DNA of 64,000 nt, taken from assembly GCF_000025525.1 (NCBI RefSeq), contig NC_013887.1:382729-446728 (forward strand), in the 5' to 3' direction. This DNA comes from Methanocaldococcus sp. FS406-22. GTDB lineage: Archaea > AGJL01 > Methanococci > Methanococcales > Methanocaldococcaceae. Shown one piece after another: positions 25,808-36,319 of the stretch; within the stretch, counting starts at the first letter, position 1; each line of letters opens with the position of its first letter. The notes beneath the pieces are model-generated. The model did no database searches. It was given only the letters and a program-made list of their open reading frames with translations, and was not told the origin of the DNA. Position numbers and translations under genes: made by a program.

Positions 25808-26341
25808 TTAAGCTAAGTTATGCAAGATATACAACAAAACTGCCAATATCTTTATAGCCATTTTTTCTGGTTTTACAACTTTAATATCTTCATGTAGTTT
25901 AATTTCTGCTGATAGGTCTTTTAAATACATTAGACATTTTAAACACTCTGCTTCTCCCTCAAACTCAAAAACTATCTTATTATTTTCAATTTTTTCTAGG
26001 CATTTATAGTCAATTATTGGCTTTTCTGGAATTTTAACCATAAATTTTTGGCACAGTTCTTTATAAAATGGAAGTGGAGTAAAAGGTAGAAATGAGAGAT
26101 AACCATGTCTGCGGATATATCCCATTATGTCATGGTGGAGATATTTTCCTAATTTGTAATAGTCATCTTTATTATCCAAAGAAACCTCTAAAATTTTCTC
26201 TAAGAGTTCTTTGTTGTTCCTCAACAAAATATAGATCAATTTAAAGTAGTGAGCAAATATTAAATAATTTACATACTCTTCCCAACTCAACCTTTTTTCT
26301 GATTCAAATATAAAGGTTATTTTTGCAGTGTTTTCCAACAT
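25808..26341 (-). CDS. Uncharacterised protein in metal importer cluster
   Basis: I do not recognise this 177-residue protein. It looks mostly helical (SWEEYVNYLIFAHYFKLIYILLRNN), with a CLKCLMYLKDLS cysteine pair and a hydrophobic C-terminal helix (AIKILAVLLYILHNLA). It sits between the permease and ATPase genes, 9 bp before the latter, so it is likely an accessory protein of that importer. ATG 26341 follows GGGGTGA; ATG 26362 is an alternative start. Confidence 0.65.
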   Translation of the reverse strand: MLENTAKITFIFESEKRLSWEEYVNYLIFAHYFKLIYILLRNNKELLEKILEVSLDNKDDYYKLGKYLHHDIMGYIRRHGYLSFLPFTPLPFYKELCQKFMVKIPEKPIIDYKCLEKIENNKIVFEFEGEAECLKCLMYLKDLSAEIKLHEDIKVVKPEKMAIKILAVLLYILHNLA

Positions 26342-26398
26342 TTCACCCCAAATATTTGGCAAACTACCTTCATAATAAAAAATTTTTATAACTCTATT

Positions 26399-27448
26399 TT
26401 ATACTCTTTTATACATCTTCAACAGCAAGTATAGAAACATCGGAGCCCCTAAGAAGGATGTTAATATCCCAACTGGCAAGACAATTGGAGCAATTATCGT
26501 TCTTGCAAATGTATCTGCTATTAACAATAAAACTGCCCCAAATAATGCAGAAATTGGGATTAAAAACCTATAATCTCCCCCAATGCAAATTCTAACAATA
26601 TGTGGGCAAATCAATCCAACAAATCCAATTATTCCCAAGAATGCAACATTTACACTTGTTAATAATGAAGCTACAAGCATGCCAATCAGTCGTGTTTTTT
26701 CTGTATTAACTCCTAATGATTTAGCTGTCTCCTCTCCAGCCTCTAAGGCATTGTAATCCCATCTTTTGTAGATAAAGTATATCAAAGAGGGAATCATAAC
26801 TGCAGTCATAATATAAATCTCTGTCCATATAGGTCTGCCTAAATCTCCAAAAGTCCAATAGACCATTGCCGCTAACTGCAAGTCATCTGCAAAGTATTGA
26901 ATAAGCATAGTTCCAGCTGTAAATAATGAACTCATTGCCACTCCAGCTAAAATCATCGCCTCTGGTGTTAAACCTCTCAACTTGGCAAGTAGTAAGATTA
27001 CAACAACCCCAATCAAAGCCCCTAAGAATGCAAAGATTGTTATCACATAAGGGTTGTTGATAAATATCCTTCCAGTGCTTTCTGCTCCTCCAAAACCAAA
27101 CATGATTATGGCAAAACATGCACCAAACATTGCTCCATGAGAGATTCCCATTGTAAATGGGCTTGCTAATGGGTTTCTTAAGATGCACTGCATAACTGCC
27201 CCAGCTACAGCTAAAGAGATTCCAGCAATTATTGCGGCAAATATCCTTGGCAATCTTATATTCCAAATAACTAAGTTTATATTACTGCTCCCATAACCGA
27301 GTAGAGCATTTATAACCTCATTGACAGTTAGCTTATAATCTCCAACACATAGGGCATAGATTGCACTTAAAAATAAGGTTATAAGTAGTATAAATCCAAA
27401 AGCTATCTTTTTCTTTGTATATGCTTTATACTTTTGAGGAATATCCAT
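26399..27448 (-). CDS. ABC transporter permease (FecCD/BtuC family)
   Basis: A 349-residue integral membrane subunit with about ten helices. Family marks are IRLPRIFAAIIAGISLAVAGAVMQ, NPLASPFTMGISHGAMFGA, the conserved LGIIGFVGLICPHIVR with the coupling helix, and LPVGILTSFLGAPMFLYLL at the end. It should pair with the ATPase at 25043. The binding protein that would deliver substrate is the interrupted gene upstream. Confidence 0.93.
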   Translation of the reverse strand: MDIPQKYKAYTKKKIAFGFILLITLFLSAIYALCVGDYKLTVNEVINALLGYGSSNINLVIWNIRLPRIFAAIIAGISLAVAGAVMQCILRNPLASPFTMGISHGAMFGACFAIIMFGFGGAESTGRIFINNPYVITIFAFLGALIGVVVILLLAKLRGLTPEAMILAGVAMSSLFTAGTMLIQYFADDLQLAAMVYWTFGDLGRPIWTEIYIMTAVMIPSLIYFIYKRWDYNALEAGEETAKSLGVNTEKTRLIGMLVASLLTSVNVAFLGIIGFVGLICPHIVRICIGGDYRFLIPISALFGAVLLLIADTFARTIIAPIVLPVGILTSFLGAPMFLYLLLKMYKRV

Positions 27449-27734
27449 AGTATCACATTTTAAATTTTTATTACCACCAGCTAAAAGATTGTTAATATCA
27501 GATATAAATATTACCCATCCATCAGAAATAATCCTAAAAATAAGATAATCTTACATAAAAAAGTAGATAAAAATTATTCAAACTCCAACTTTTTAAATCC
27601 ACCAAATTTCTTTGCCATCTCTTTATAAACTGGTTTTCCTACTAAGAAGGTATAAATTTCATCTGCCTTTTCTTCTGGATTTATATCCTTAAATCTCTCT
27701 GGATATAAAACTTTTCCAATATAATAGGGGTTCT

Positions 27735-29132
27735 CCCAACGTGGTCAAATATAGACAATTATAGACGTTTAGGTAATTCTCATTAGATACTTTCCATTAT
27801 AATCTACCTTATAGACCACGTTGGGATTGGGCGTCATCAGTTTCCCAAAGGAAACCTCCGCCCCTGTCGTGGTAACCCCAGAGCCACCCATCAACTCCTT
27901 AATCTTTCCTAAACCTCTTCTAAAAATATTAAAACAACCTACTAACTGACGATTAAAAGAGCTTAAACAATTATAGCAATACATAACCTGCCCTTCTTGG
28001 GACTCCATTCTACTCCCGCATACAGGACAGGTTGTCGAAGTATAGGCGGGATTAACCAAAATAACAATCGTCTTATAACTGAGTTTTTCAATTATACCAT
28101 TCCAATTAACCCTATCCAACTTTCGATTAAAGGTCTTATGCTTATACATCCTCCTCTTATCCAAATCCTCAAAGACAAAGATAGCATTAGGAAACAATTG
28201 AGATAATTGGATAGTAAGCTTGTGTAAAAAGTCATTAACTCTATTTCTCCTCCTTTCGAATAATCTTTTTATCTTTCTTAAAGACCTTAAAGGACATTTT
28301 TTGAGCAGTTTTTTAAGAAAGTCGATTTTTCTATCATAAACCTCTTTAAGTCGGTGTAGTTCAGACAAATCTATTCTAATCCAACCTTTTATCGGGTGGT
28401 ATAAGTCGAGAGATTTTAAGTTACTATCTACTCCAACAATTATTTCTTTGTCTGAATAATTTAAGTTATCTTTAAACGTTAAAAATGCTTCATTTTCCTT
28501 TAAAATGATTTCTCCAATTGTTAAGTCCTTAACCTTATCGAAAAACCATTCATCTTTAATGTTTAAGATTAAATATTCCTTTCTTGGTTTTATCGTTATT
28601 CTCACTTCCCCTTTTTCTTTATCGTATTTTATTAGAGTAGTTTTAACTCTAACGAACAATCTTTTAACTATCGGTTTTGTTTTAGTTCTATAACCTTTTT
28701 TATAATTCGAAGCCCAACTTTCTAAAATAGAGTACGCAGTTTTTATAACTCCATCGATGTAATGAGAAGCATAATTCCAATCTTTTAATAGCTTATTTCT
28801 CAAATCTCTTTTGAATTTGTTAGATTTTGGAATTTTTGGCTTTCTCTCTTTAGAATATTCGATGTTATTCCAAATTATGTCAATGGCTGTATTTAATTTG
28901 TTTCTACATTCGATTAAAAAAGTTTTAAGTAGATGATTATGTCTAACTTTGTAAGATAGAACGATTTGATAAGACAATTCTTGGCTGTTTTTTGATTTAG
29001 TTTTATTCGGCATGATAATCGTTTATTTGTTTTTTAATAAATTATTTATCACCAAATTATTTAAAAGTTTCTTTTAAATACTTTTGTTTATAAATGTCCA
29101 TGTTTGTCTATGAATAATTAAACAGTTTCAAA
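27735..29132 (-). mobile_element. IS1341-type (tnpB-only) insertion in the binding-protein gene
   Basis: The boundaries come from the split gene: coding sequence of the binding protein ends near 29132 and resumes near 27734. The 3' end carries inverted repeats CCCAACGTGGTC (27735-27746) and GACCACGTTGGG (27814-27825), which bracket the tnpB stop codon at 27769. That is the arrangement expected of the structured right end and omega RNA. No target duplication is seen, as usual for IS200/IS605 elements. No tnpA is present. Confidence 0.8.
27769..29013 (-). CDS. tnpB: IS605-type TnpB with altered catalytic triad
   Basis: A 414-residue TnpB-family protein. The first two RuvC acidic residues are present (Asp in IIVGVDSNLKSLD, Glu in IFVFEDLDKRR), as are the zinc-finger cysteines CPVCGS and CYNC. 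The final motif, DRD in active TnpB proteins and in the copy at 15178, reads NRQ here (residues 354-356, in FNRQLVGCFNIF). The third catalytic acid is therefore missing and the protein may bind guided DNA without cutting it. The frame is otherwise complete. Confidence 0.9.
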   Translation of the reverse strand: MPNKTKSKNSQELSYQIVLSYKVRHNHLLKTFLIECRNKLNTAIDIIWNNIEYSKERKPKIPKSNKFKRDLRNKLLKDWNYASHYIDGVIKTAYSILESWASNYKKGYRTKTKPIVKRLFVRVKTTLIKYDKEKGEVRITIKPRKEYLILNIKDEWFFDKVKDLTIGEIILKENEAFLTFKDNLNYSDKEIIVGVDSNLKSLDLYHPIKGWIRIDLSELHRLKEVYDRKIDFLKKLLKKCPLRSLRKIKRLFERRRNRVNDFLHKLTIQLSQLFPNAIFVFEDLDKRRMYKHKTFNRKLDRVNWNGIIEKLSYKTIVILVNPAYTSTTCPVCGSRMESQEGQVMYCYNCLSSFNRQLVGCFNIFRRGLGKIKELMGGSGVTTTGAEVSFGKLMTPNPNVVYKVDYNGKYLMRIT

Positions 29133-30229
29133 CGGCGTCTGCCAAAGCAGTCCCTACATTTGTCATGTAAAAGTTATATGGCAATAAACCATAAACGTTT
29201 CCAGTTTTGAATGCCTTTAATGAGTTATAGAAGTTTGGATTTTTGCTGTAATCATCTTTTATTAGTTTTAAACTAAATTCATCAATAAATATAACATCTG
29301 GATTCCATTCTAATAACTTCTCCCTATCAATCTGAACATATCCTACTTTTCCTAACTCATCTGCAATGTTCTTTGCATTAACAGCCATAAATGGTGGGTA
29401 TTTACACTGAGTGCTCTCAATTCCATGTATTCCCTTAAATCCAATACCTCCAACATAGACAGTTGGCTTTTTATCATCTGGAATGTCCTTTGTTCTATTA
29501 TTTAAATCTCTCTGGCAGTCTTTTATAAATTTGATAACCTCTTCAGCTCTATCCTCTTTACCCAGTATTTTTCCAGCAAGTTCTAATGATTTAAATAAAT
29601 CTTCGTTGTTGAATGTTGCCAACTGCCCATAGCTTAAAACAACAACTGGAATGCCAGTCTTTTGTTGTAAGGCATCAACTTCATCCTTTGGCATGTATGT
29701 AACAAATATTACATCCGGCTTAACTTGAATTATAGCTTCTGGGTTTGGTTTTGGGCATGGCCCTCCTTGTCCTATTGTTGGCAAGTTAGCAAGCTCTGGA
29801 TGTGCAATTCTATAAGGTCTTCCCCATGGAGTCCATTTCTTTTCAGCATCTTCAACTCCAACAACCTTATCTGTTGCGTTTAGATAAACTATTAACCTTA
29901 AACATCCTGGACCGCAACATACGATTCTATTAACTTCCTTAGGCACTTCAACTTCTCTACCGTATAAATCAACGACTTTTATAGTTTTAGAAGTCTCAGT
30001 AGTTGGAGTTTGCTTCTCTCCTGTATTATGTTCCATACATCCACACAGCCCCACAGCGACAATTAGAATTGTTAATAAACCTATTAGCTTTTTTAACATA
30101 TTCTCACCATCTTAGGCTATATGATATGAACAAAAGTTTTTAATATTAAATATAAATCTTTCGGTAGTTTATCAAAAATAATATTAAAAATAGAATGAGG
30201 TTCATAAAATAATGTAAAATTAGAAAAAA

Positions 30230-30979
30230 TTATTTAGCTAGAATTTCTACAATATGTTTAATTTCAGGAATTTCAACACTTAACTCCTCTCCTTTTAACC
30301 CACATCTCATAATCTCCTTATTGTTTGGGATAACTGCAATAACTTTATCCTTATTGATATTTTCAAGGATTAAGTCCTTTGTCTCATCATCTACCTTATT
30401 AACTATGAAATAAACTTTCTTGCCCAATTTCTCTCCAATCTCCTCAATCTTCTTAGACAATCTTATTGATTCATAAGTTGGGTCTACAATTGCTATGATG
30501 ACATCACAACCCCCTTCAACACCCCTACCAAAATGCTCTATCCCGGCCTCTGTATCGACAATAACAACCTCTTTATCATTTAGCTTTAAAGATTTCAAAA
30601 ATTCTCTTAGCAAAGCACCCATTGGGCATGCACAACCTTCTCCAAAATCATGGATTTTTCCGATTGCTAAGAGTTTGATGTTGTCTTTCTCTACCAAATA
30701 CTCTTTTGGTAAAGAAGCTATAGATATCTCTCCCTCAAATAATTCAACTTCTTTGCCCTCCATTTTTTCTCTCAACTTCTTCATAAACTCCTTTCTTCCA
30801 CCAAGATACTCTATAAAGTCCTTTGGTAAATCCATGCCTAACAACTTATGCAAACTTAAGTTTGACTCATCTCCATCGATAACTAAAACGTTATATCCCT
30901 TTTTAGCAAACTCTTTAGCAAGTAACGTTGTTACTGAGCTTTTTCCACAACCTCCCTTCCCACAGATAGAGATTTTCAT
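30230..30979 (-). CDS. CooC-like nickel-insertion ATPase (MinD/NifH family)
   Basis: A 249-residue P-loop ATPase related to CooC, which helps put nickel into carbon monoxide dehydrogenase. It starts with the deviant Walker A GKGGCGKSSVTTLLAKEF. The pair of cysteines in GEGCACPMGALLREFL is the CooC CxC motif that binds metal at the dimer interface. VVDTEAGIEHFGRG is switch II. It lies 35 bp downstream of the LOR/SDH gene behind mrtA, so a role in a nickel enzyme such as CODH is likely, but a link with MCR assembly is only inference. Confidence 0.85.
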   Translation of the reverse strand: MKISICGKGGCGKSSVTTLLAKEFAKKGYNVLVIDGDESNLSLHKLLGMDLPKDFIEYLGGRKEFMKKLREKMEGKEVELFEGEISIASLPKEYLVEKDNIKLLAIGKIHDFGEGCACPMGALLREFLKSLKLNDKEVVIVDTEAGIEHFGRGVEGGCDVIIAIVDPTYESIRLSKKIEEIGEKLGKKVYFIVNKVDDETKDLILENINKDKVIAVIPNNKEIMRCGLKGEELSVEIPEIKHIVEILAK

Positions 30980-31014
30980 AACAAATCCTCCTTAAAAATT
31001 TTATAAAAAAATAG

Positions 31015-32235
31015 TTATTCCTTTCCATATAAATCTTTCTCTAATAGATGCAAGAACGCACACGGGTCTGAGACGATTCCAACAGCTTGATGAGTTCCTC
31101 TATCCTGTAGTCTTGTTACAACATAGGGGTTCATGTCTATACATACAGTTTTAACTCTTGCTGGCAGAATGTTCCCAGTTGCTATACCATGTAGCATAGT
31201 AGCTAAAATTATGCACATATCTGCATTTTTAGCATGTTTCCTCATCTCATCTTGGGCAACCATAACATCAGTTATTGTATCTGGTAAAGGTCCATCATCC
31301 CTTAAAGAACCTCCAATAACATAAGGAACATTGTTTTTTACACATTCATATAAAACCCCTTTCTTTAAAATTCCTTTTTTAACAGCCTCTTTTATCCCTC
31401 CAGCTTTCCACATCTCATTTATTGCTACAAGGTGGCTTTTATATCCTCCTTTAACAATGTTGCAAGTATCGTCCATACCTAATGTTGTGCCAAATAACGC
31501 ATACTCAATATCCATTGTTGCAAATCCATTTCCGCAGAAGAGGGCATCTACATAACCATCTCTAACAAATTTTTCTAATATTTTATGAGCCCTTGTATGT
31601 GCTATAGCTGTTCCAACAACCCAAACAATTTTACCATTATTTTTCTTTATTCTCTTAATTTCCTCTGCTATCATTTTTGAGTAGTAATCTAATGGCTTCT
31701 CCGGAGATACCTCACTCTGCATAAATCCAAAGATATCTTTTTCTCTACTCCTCTCTAATGGCACTACTCTAATCCCTTTATAACCAACAACAACCTCATC
31801 CCCTTCCTTAATCAAACCCATTCTCTTACATACTGGAACTTTCTCTCCATTTCTATTTTCAATAACTATAACACAGTCCATCTCTATATCCTCAACCTCT
31901 TTCCAAACACCATCTATCTTTACATAGGTTGGAAGGTTTGTTGTTCCATAGAAATCGTCTGGCAAAACTTTATCTCTTGGAGCTTTTTTTGTTTCAACAT
32001 CATCAGTAGATACAACAGCTCCTAATTGTTGAATCTCTCTCAAAATGTTATCTAAATGCTCTCCGTCTTTACCTTTAACCAAGATTCTTGCATAACTCTT
32101 ATCTTCATTTGTTTTACCAACTTCAAGCTTCTCTATCTCAAAATCTCCCCCCATTGATATTATTTTATCTAAAACTTTTGATAAAATGTTTGAATCTATT
32201 ATATGTCCCTCCAATTCAACAACTTCAAAATTCAT
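31015..32235 (-). CDS. LOR/SDH-family protein, putative archaeal ornithine cyclodeaminase
   Basis: A 406-residue protein of the TIGR00300 (LOR/SDH) family. Members in Methanococcus have been described as NAD-dependent ornithine cyclodeaminases giving proline. The N-terminal part (ELEGHIIDSNILSKVLD, DDVETKKAPRDKVLPDDFYGTTN) is typical. The C-terminal Rossmann-like domain has VWVVGTAIAHTRAHKIL, CGNGFATMDIEYALFGT and the TMLHGIATGNILPARVK segment. GGAGGGATAGC precedes the ATG. The gene is 75 bp behind mrtA. Enzymatic activity is inferred from the family. Confidence 0.8.
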   Translation of the reverse strand: MNFEVVELEGHIIDSNILSKVLDKIISMGGDFEIEKLEVGKTNEDKSYARILVKGKDGEHLDNILREIQQLGAVVSTDDVETKKAPRDKVLPDDFYGTTNLPTYVKIDGVWKEVEDIEMDCVIVIENRNGEKVPVCKRMGLIKEGDEVVVGYKGIRVVPLERSREKDIFGFMQSEVSPEKPLDYYSKMIAEEIKRIKKNNGKIVWVVGTAIAHTRAHKILEKFVRDGYVDALFCGNGFATMDIEYALFGTTLGMDDTCNIVKGGYKSHLVAINEMWKAGGIKEAVKKGILKKGVLYECVKNNVPYVIGGSLRDDGPLPDTITDVMVAQDEMRKHAKNADMCIILATMLHGIATGNILPARVKTVCIDMNPYVVTRLQDRGTHQAVGIVSDPCAFLHLLEKDLYGKE

Positions 32236-32310
32236 GCTATCCCTCCAATTAAAATCTTAAAAATAATTTAAAATAAAAATAGCACAAAAACAAAAAAACT
32301 AAAAATGAGA

Positions 32311-33969
32311 TTATGCTGCTGGAATGATTAAATCTCTTTCTCCAGCTGGCTCAAACTCTCTTAATGCTCCTTTAGCTATGCATTTTCTCGGCCATTTGAA
32401 GTCAAATATTAAGTTGTCATCAGCAAACGCAACCTTAATTATTGGGTTTAGGCAGAACGCATCTCCCCTTGCTGCATGAGGAGCTTGAGCTATTCCAGCA
32501 TACTCTGGCTGATGCCCAACGTTCATTGCATAGTTTGGATAGTTAGGCCCTCTGCACTCATGCAGCAATCCTTCATCACTTCTGATTGATAGTGAGTTAG
32601 CTGCTCCACACTGGTCTTGCAAGTCATAACCATAGAATCCTAACCTGCTGTGATACTCTTTATGTAAGATCTGGCTTAGATACCACCCATTAATTCCAGC
32701 GTTTGAGTTTCCTGTTGCAAATGCTACAGAACATCCAGCTGCAGCAGCTGTAACCCCTGCTCTTTGTGATCCACCAAAGTGGTCTTCTAATAAAGCTGGG
32801 TATTCATCATACTGCTCTAAACCATAGAGAGTTACTTCAGTTGCTATATCCTTAACAACATCCATACTTGGTTTAACTCCACATAAGCCATATTTCTTCT
32901 CAACATAGTCCAATCCATAGTAGACGAAGTCATCTAAGATGTCATCTGTGTAAGTTGCTGATGCGTATTGAGTGAACCCAACCCCTCCAGACATGTAACT
33001 ACCTAACCAAACTTGATCGTAGAATGTTGCTGCAGCCCCTATAACCTCCAATGTTACCTGAGCTGGGTCATCACTAACTCTTGATGTTTGTATAATGTCA
33101 GCGAATATTCCAAATGGAACTCCTCCTGGCTCATTTGGCCCTCTTGCTCTTCTTGCCGGTAGTATCATACCCATCTGTATGACATCAGCGTGCTTTGCAG
33201 CGTAGGAGAAATCTGCTATAGCAGCCTCTCCAGCACATAATTTGTAAGCGGTGATGAAACTCATTCCAATCTGCATTGCACTCCATCTTGAAACAGTTCC
33301 TCCATCACAGCATCTAACAACAATTGTTGGAACTCTACTTACCTGATAAGTTCTATTTCCAATATATTTCTTAATTTGCTCTGCCTGCTCTTCTGGGAAT
33401 TCCTTGTTTATGTCTATTAAGAATCTCTTATCAATTTCATCAGCTAACTCATCGTTTCCAGTGAATATCTTAGCATAACAGTCCCAAACTAAACCTGGAT
33501 GGACTTCAACCATGTGCTCTTGGACAACTGCTCCTCCTGGGAGAGCATGGTTAATTGTTTCCATGTATTCGTTGATTGTCTCTGGAGTAACCTCTACCCC
33601 TAATCTCTTCTCTAAAACAGCATGAGCTGTATCCATTCCTACTATAACAGTCCTCTTAATATCATCAACCAATTGCTGTATTGCTGCATTGTTACAGAAG
33701 TGTAAGTCATCCCCTTCAACAAACACATCTGTTCCTGATATCTTATAGGTCATTAACTTCCTCTGCCCTAATGGAACCCCAATATCTGGATTGTAGAATG
33801 GTATTCCTCCTCTTTTCTCAATTAATTTTTGAGCAAATTCAACAAACTCCCTCTTTCTTGCAGACTGTCTCCATCCACCAAAGATGTAGAACTTAGTGTA
33901 TTTTTCTTTTGGGTCTTCTTCAAACTTCTCCTTTAATGCCTTTAGGAAGAGCTTTTTTTCAACTTCCAT
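32311..33969 (-). CDS. mrtA: Methyl-coenzyme M reductase II subunit alpha
   Basis: The catalytic alpha subunit (552 residues) of the nickel-F430 enzyme that releases methane from methyl-CoM and CoB. Typical McrA segments are present: [25 protein letters not shown], covering the methyl-His and methyl-Arg regions; [19 protein letters not shown]; and [18 protein letters not shown], which holds the thioglycine and methyl-Cys positions. [15 protein letters not shown] closes the active site. It overlaps mrtG by one base. The gene set B-G-A without mcrC/mcrD marks it as isoenzyme II (mrt). Confidence 0.96.
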   Translation of the reverse strand: MEVEKKLFLKALKEKFEEDPKEKYTKFYIFGGWRQSARKREFVEFAQKLIEKRGGIPFYNPDIGVPLGQRKLMTYKISGTDVFVEGDDLHFCNNAAIQQLVDDIKRTVIVGMDTAHAVLEKRLGVEVTPETINEYMETINHALPGGAVVQEHMVEVHPGLVWDCYAKIFTGNDELADEIDKRFLIDINKEFPEEQAEQIKKYIGNRTYQVSRVPTIVVRCCDGGTVSRWSAMQIGMSFITAYKLCAGEAAIADFSYAAKHADVIQMGMILPARRARGPNEPGGVPFGIFADIIQTSRVSDDPAQVTLEVIGAAATFYDQVWLGSYMSGGVGFTQYASATYTDDILDDFVYYGLDYVEKKYGLCGVKPSMDVVKDIATEVTLYGLEQYDEYPALLEDHFGGSQRAGVTAAAAGCSVAFATGNSNAGINGWYLSQILHKEYHSRLGFYGYDLQDQCGAANSLSIRSDEGLLHECRGPNYPNYAMNVGHQPEYAGIAQAPHAARGDAFCLNPIIKVAFADDNLIFDFKWPRKCIAKGALREFEPAGERDLIIPAA

Positions 33970-34769
33970 TATTCTTCACCTAATCTCTTTTTCAAATCTT
34001 TTTTAAACACTTCTAAACCAAATCCTCCTTTTGTCCTTGCCTCATGAATTATTTGCACAACCTCTAAAGCTTCCTCATCCTCCCTCATTCCAATGTTATC
34101 TTTTCTGTAAATTGTTGTTATTTTTGCCAAATAATCATGTGGTAATGGCTCTCCAACATCTACTGGCTCGTCTAATGGCCTTCCAACCTGGTCTTTAACA
34201 TACAAAACATGCCCTGTTTTTTCATCGTAGATGTATCTCTGCAAACCATCGAACATTAAACCGTTTTCATCCAATCTTAATGAATGCCCGTGAACAGTTG
34301 CCCCTCTAATACCACAAGTTGCCGGGTCAAAGAACTCTGTATCAATTAAGAAGTTTTTGGAGATTTTTTCTAAGTCAAGTTCTCTCATCTCAATAACTTG
34401 CCTTCCAGATAGTGTTCCAGTGTCAATTCCTCTAAATCTCCACATGTATGTTCTTGCTCTGTCATAAGGCTGAGCTGGGGCATTATACATTGAATCAGCA
34501 AACTGGATGTATCTAACTCTAACTCCCTCCTTAGCTCCTTGAATTGGCTCAACAATATCTTTAATTGGGTCTTCCTCAAAGTCCATCTCTTCCAATGGTG
34601 GGTGGACTGTTTTATAGCTCTCTCCTGGGTTTCTATGCCCCAATATCTTAACTATCTCATCATCTGGGATATCCCTCAACTTTTTTAACTCAACATTAGG
34701 GTTCATGTGCTTTCTTCTATTCTCAGCAATTAAGGTATTTCCAGGATAAAATTGTGGTTTGTATGCCAT
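33969..34769 (-). CDS. mrtG: Methyl-coenzyme M reductase II subunit gamma
   Basis: The 266-residue gamma subunit of the cytoplasmic (alpha beta gamma)2 complex. It begins [23 protein letters not shown], the near-invariant McrG N-terminus. Further family segments are [45 protein letters not shown] and [19 protein letters not shown]. The stop overlaps the mrtA start, and the start is 10 bp from the end of mrtB. Confidence 0.96.
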   Translation of the reverse strand: MAYKPQFYPGNTLIAENRRKHMNPNVELKKLRDIPDDEIVKILGHRNPGESYKTVHPPLEEMDFEEDPIKDIVEPIQGAKEGVRVRYIQFADSMYNAPAQPYDRARTYMWRFRGIDTGTLSGRQVIEMRELDLEKISKNFLIDTEFFDPATCGIRGATVHGHSLRLDENGLMFDGLQRYIYDEKTGHVLYVKDQVGRPLDEPVDVGEPLPHDYLAKITTIYRKDNIGMREDEEALEVVQIIHEARTKGGFGLEVFKKDLKKRLGEE

Positions 34770-34779
34770 GCAATCACCG

Positions 34780-36123
34780 TTAGATAACTTTTTCTTTCTC
34801 TTTAACCTCTACAGCACCTTCAGCAACATACTTTAACGGCTCTCTTAGGTGGTCGATAGCACTATAGACAGTTCCAACCAGTGCTGAAGTCCTCTCAACT
34901 GAAAACATTTGAGTTCCAGCATCTAAACACATCGCAGCTGCAGCACATGGGATAGCAAATCCTTTTGAGTGTCTTGTAACAACGTGGTTTCCATGGAATG
35001 TTCCTGGCCCTCCTCCTCCGTAGATTGAGTGACTGAAGAATGAGAAACCAACTGCTGTTCCCTCTGCCCTTCCGAAATCAACACTTGGCAAACCAGTTTC
35101 ATACTCCAAGATATCGTTGTAGTAGAGGACAGTTGAAGCAACCCCTTGAGCTGCCCTTGCTGCCCCAACATTAACAATAACTGCAGCAACTAAACCAGAT
35201 GCGGCATAGGCATTCCATAAAGCCCAATCAACTGGTTCATAAACTGTAAAGCCGGAAGGTAATGTTTTCACTGGTCTTATGACTCCATCCTCTAAAGCTC
35301 TTTCAACAACTGAAGCAACTACAGTTCCAACTGTTCCATCCTTTCCATTCTTTTTAACAAGTTCAAATGTTAGATTGTTGGCGTTTAACCCCTGGAATGC
35401 TAATCCTAACAAGTGCAATCTCTCAAATGCTCCTAACGCATCTCCAGTTTCAAACATCGCTGTCTGCTCTAATATTGATGCTAAAGCAACAGCATTCAAT
35501 GTCTTTTTCCTTGTAACTGCTACAATGTGGTTTGCCATAATATTTCTTAAACCATAACCTAACCCTTCTAACAAAACTGGTGGCCCTAACAAAGTAGCGA
35601 TATTAGCTCCATGGAAATCAACTGTTTGTGGATATCTTCCCATAACTGCCGTTTTTACTACGGGAGCATCGAACATATCAACCTCAAAGGTATCGACGAT
35701 TGCTTGAACAGTTGCTCCTCCTCCAATTAATGCTGATACTGTATAATCAGCAGCAACTCTCAACCTCTTTGATGGCAGTTGTAAAAGCAATTGCTTACCT
35801 CCGTTGATTAACTTAACAACTGTGTCATCATCTTCTTCAATTTGAACCATTTTTTTAATCTTTTCGGCAATGATTTCAGCGTTTTCAACTATTGGCAAAT
35901 CCAGTTCTCTCCCTGGACAGAAACATGCCTTTCCTCCAACTGCTCCAGTCCTTAAAGCGTTTTCTATCCCAGCTAAGTTTATAGCAACACTCCTCTTAAT
36001 GTCATTAACTATTCTCTCAATTGTTGGGTTTTTTAGCGGGCTTATCGCTTCTAAAGGTACATTTTCCTCCAACAACTTTCCTCTTTCGTCATACAAATCT
36101 ATCTTATCTTCATAATGTAACAT
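34780..36123 (-). CDS. mrtB: Methyl-coenzyme M reductase II subunit beta
   Basis: The 447-residue beta subunit, first gene of the mrt operon. The N-terminus [13 protein letters not shown] and [20 protein letters not shown] are typical. [36 protein letters not shown] lies in the part that lines the active-site channel. ATG 36135 is possible, but GGTGTTGGTA before ATG 36123 and family N-termini favour the latter. A strong TATA box and a candidate operator lie upstream (36150-36193). Confidence 0.95.
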   Translation of the reverse strand: MLHYEDKIDLYDERGKLLEENVPLEAISPLKNPTIERIVNDIKRSVAINLAGIENALRTGAVGGKACFCPGRELDLPIVENAEIIAEKIKKMVQIEEDDDTVVKLINGGKQLLLQLPSKRLRVAADYTVSALIGGGATVQAIVDTFEVDMFDAPVVKTAVMGRYPQTVDFHGANIATLLGPPVLLEGLGYGLRNIMANHIVAVTRKKTLNAVALASILEQTAMFETGDALGAFERLHLLGLAFQGLNANNLTFELVKKNGKDGTVGTVVASVVERALEDGVIRPVKTLPSGFTVYEPVDWALWNAYAASGLVAAVIVNVGAARAAQGVASTVLYYNDILEYETGLPSVDFGRAEGTAVGFSFFSHSIYGGGGPGTFHGNHVVTRHSKGFAIPCAAAAMCLDAGTQMFSVERTSALVGTVYSAIDHLREPLKYVAEGAVEVKEKEKVI

Positions 36124-36149
36124 TACCAACACCAACCTTTTTGTTAATG

Positions 36150-36193
36150 TATTACTACAACTATAGAAAATGATAGTAATAGGTATATAAAAT
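36150..36193 (-). promoter_or_regulatory. mrt operon promoter with inverted-repeat operator candidate
   Basis: On the minus strand AAATTTTATATACC (about 36183-36195) is an archaeal BRE/TATA box, placing transcription start near 36160 and leaving a leader of about 35 bases. Immediately downstream is a perfect inverted repeat TATTACTA (36150-36157) / TAGTAATA (36174-36181) separated by 16 bases. It covers the presumed start site, where a repressor would act. N16 spacing of half-sites is also known for E. coli NikR. The divergent gene at 36620 encodes a NikR-like protein. Confidence 0.5.
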
Positions 36194-36319
36194 TTTCTAT
36201 TTTCTCTTAAAAATTACCAAAAAATATGAGAATAATAATATTAGAATAATAAAATTAAAAAAAAATCTTTAAAATCTTTAAAAAAATTTTAAATTCCTCA
36301 CAGAGGTGAGCCCAATATG

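Larger units (their letters stand above)
27574..30099 (-). pseudogene. ABC importer substrate-binding lipoprotein, interrupted by a tnpB element
   Basis: The 5' part (30099 to about 29135) encodes a lipoprotein signal with lipobox LCGC and a TroA/FhuD-like binding protein. [15 protein letters not shown] is notable for three cysteines in the ligand region. It breaks off after [10 protein letters not shown]. The missing C-terminus ([17 protein letters not shown]...KKLEFE, stop at 27574) lies on the far side of a 1.4-kb tnpB element. Joining the parts gives a normal-length protein, so the break is recent. The truncated protein lacks the last helices of the C-terminal lobe. Confidence 0.88.
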
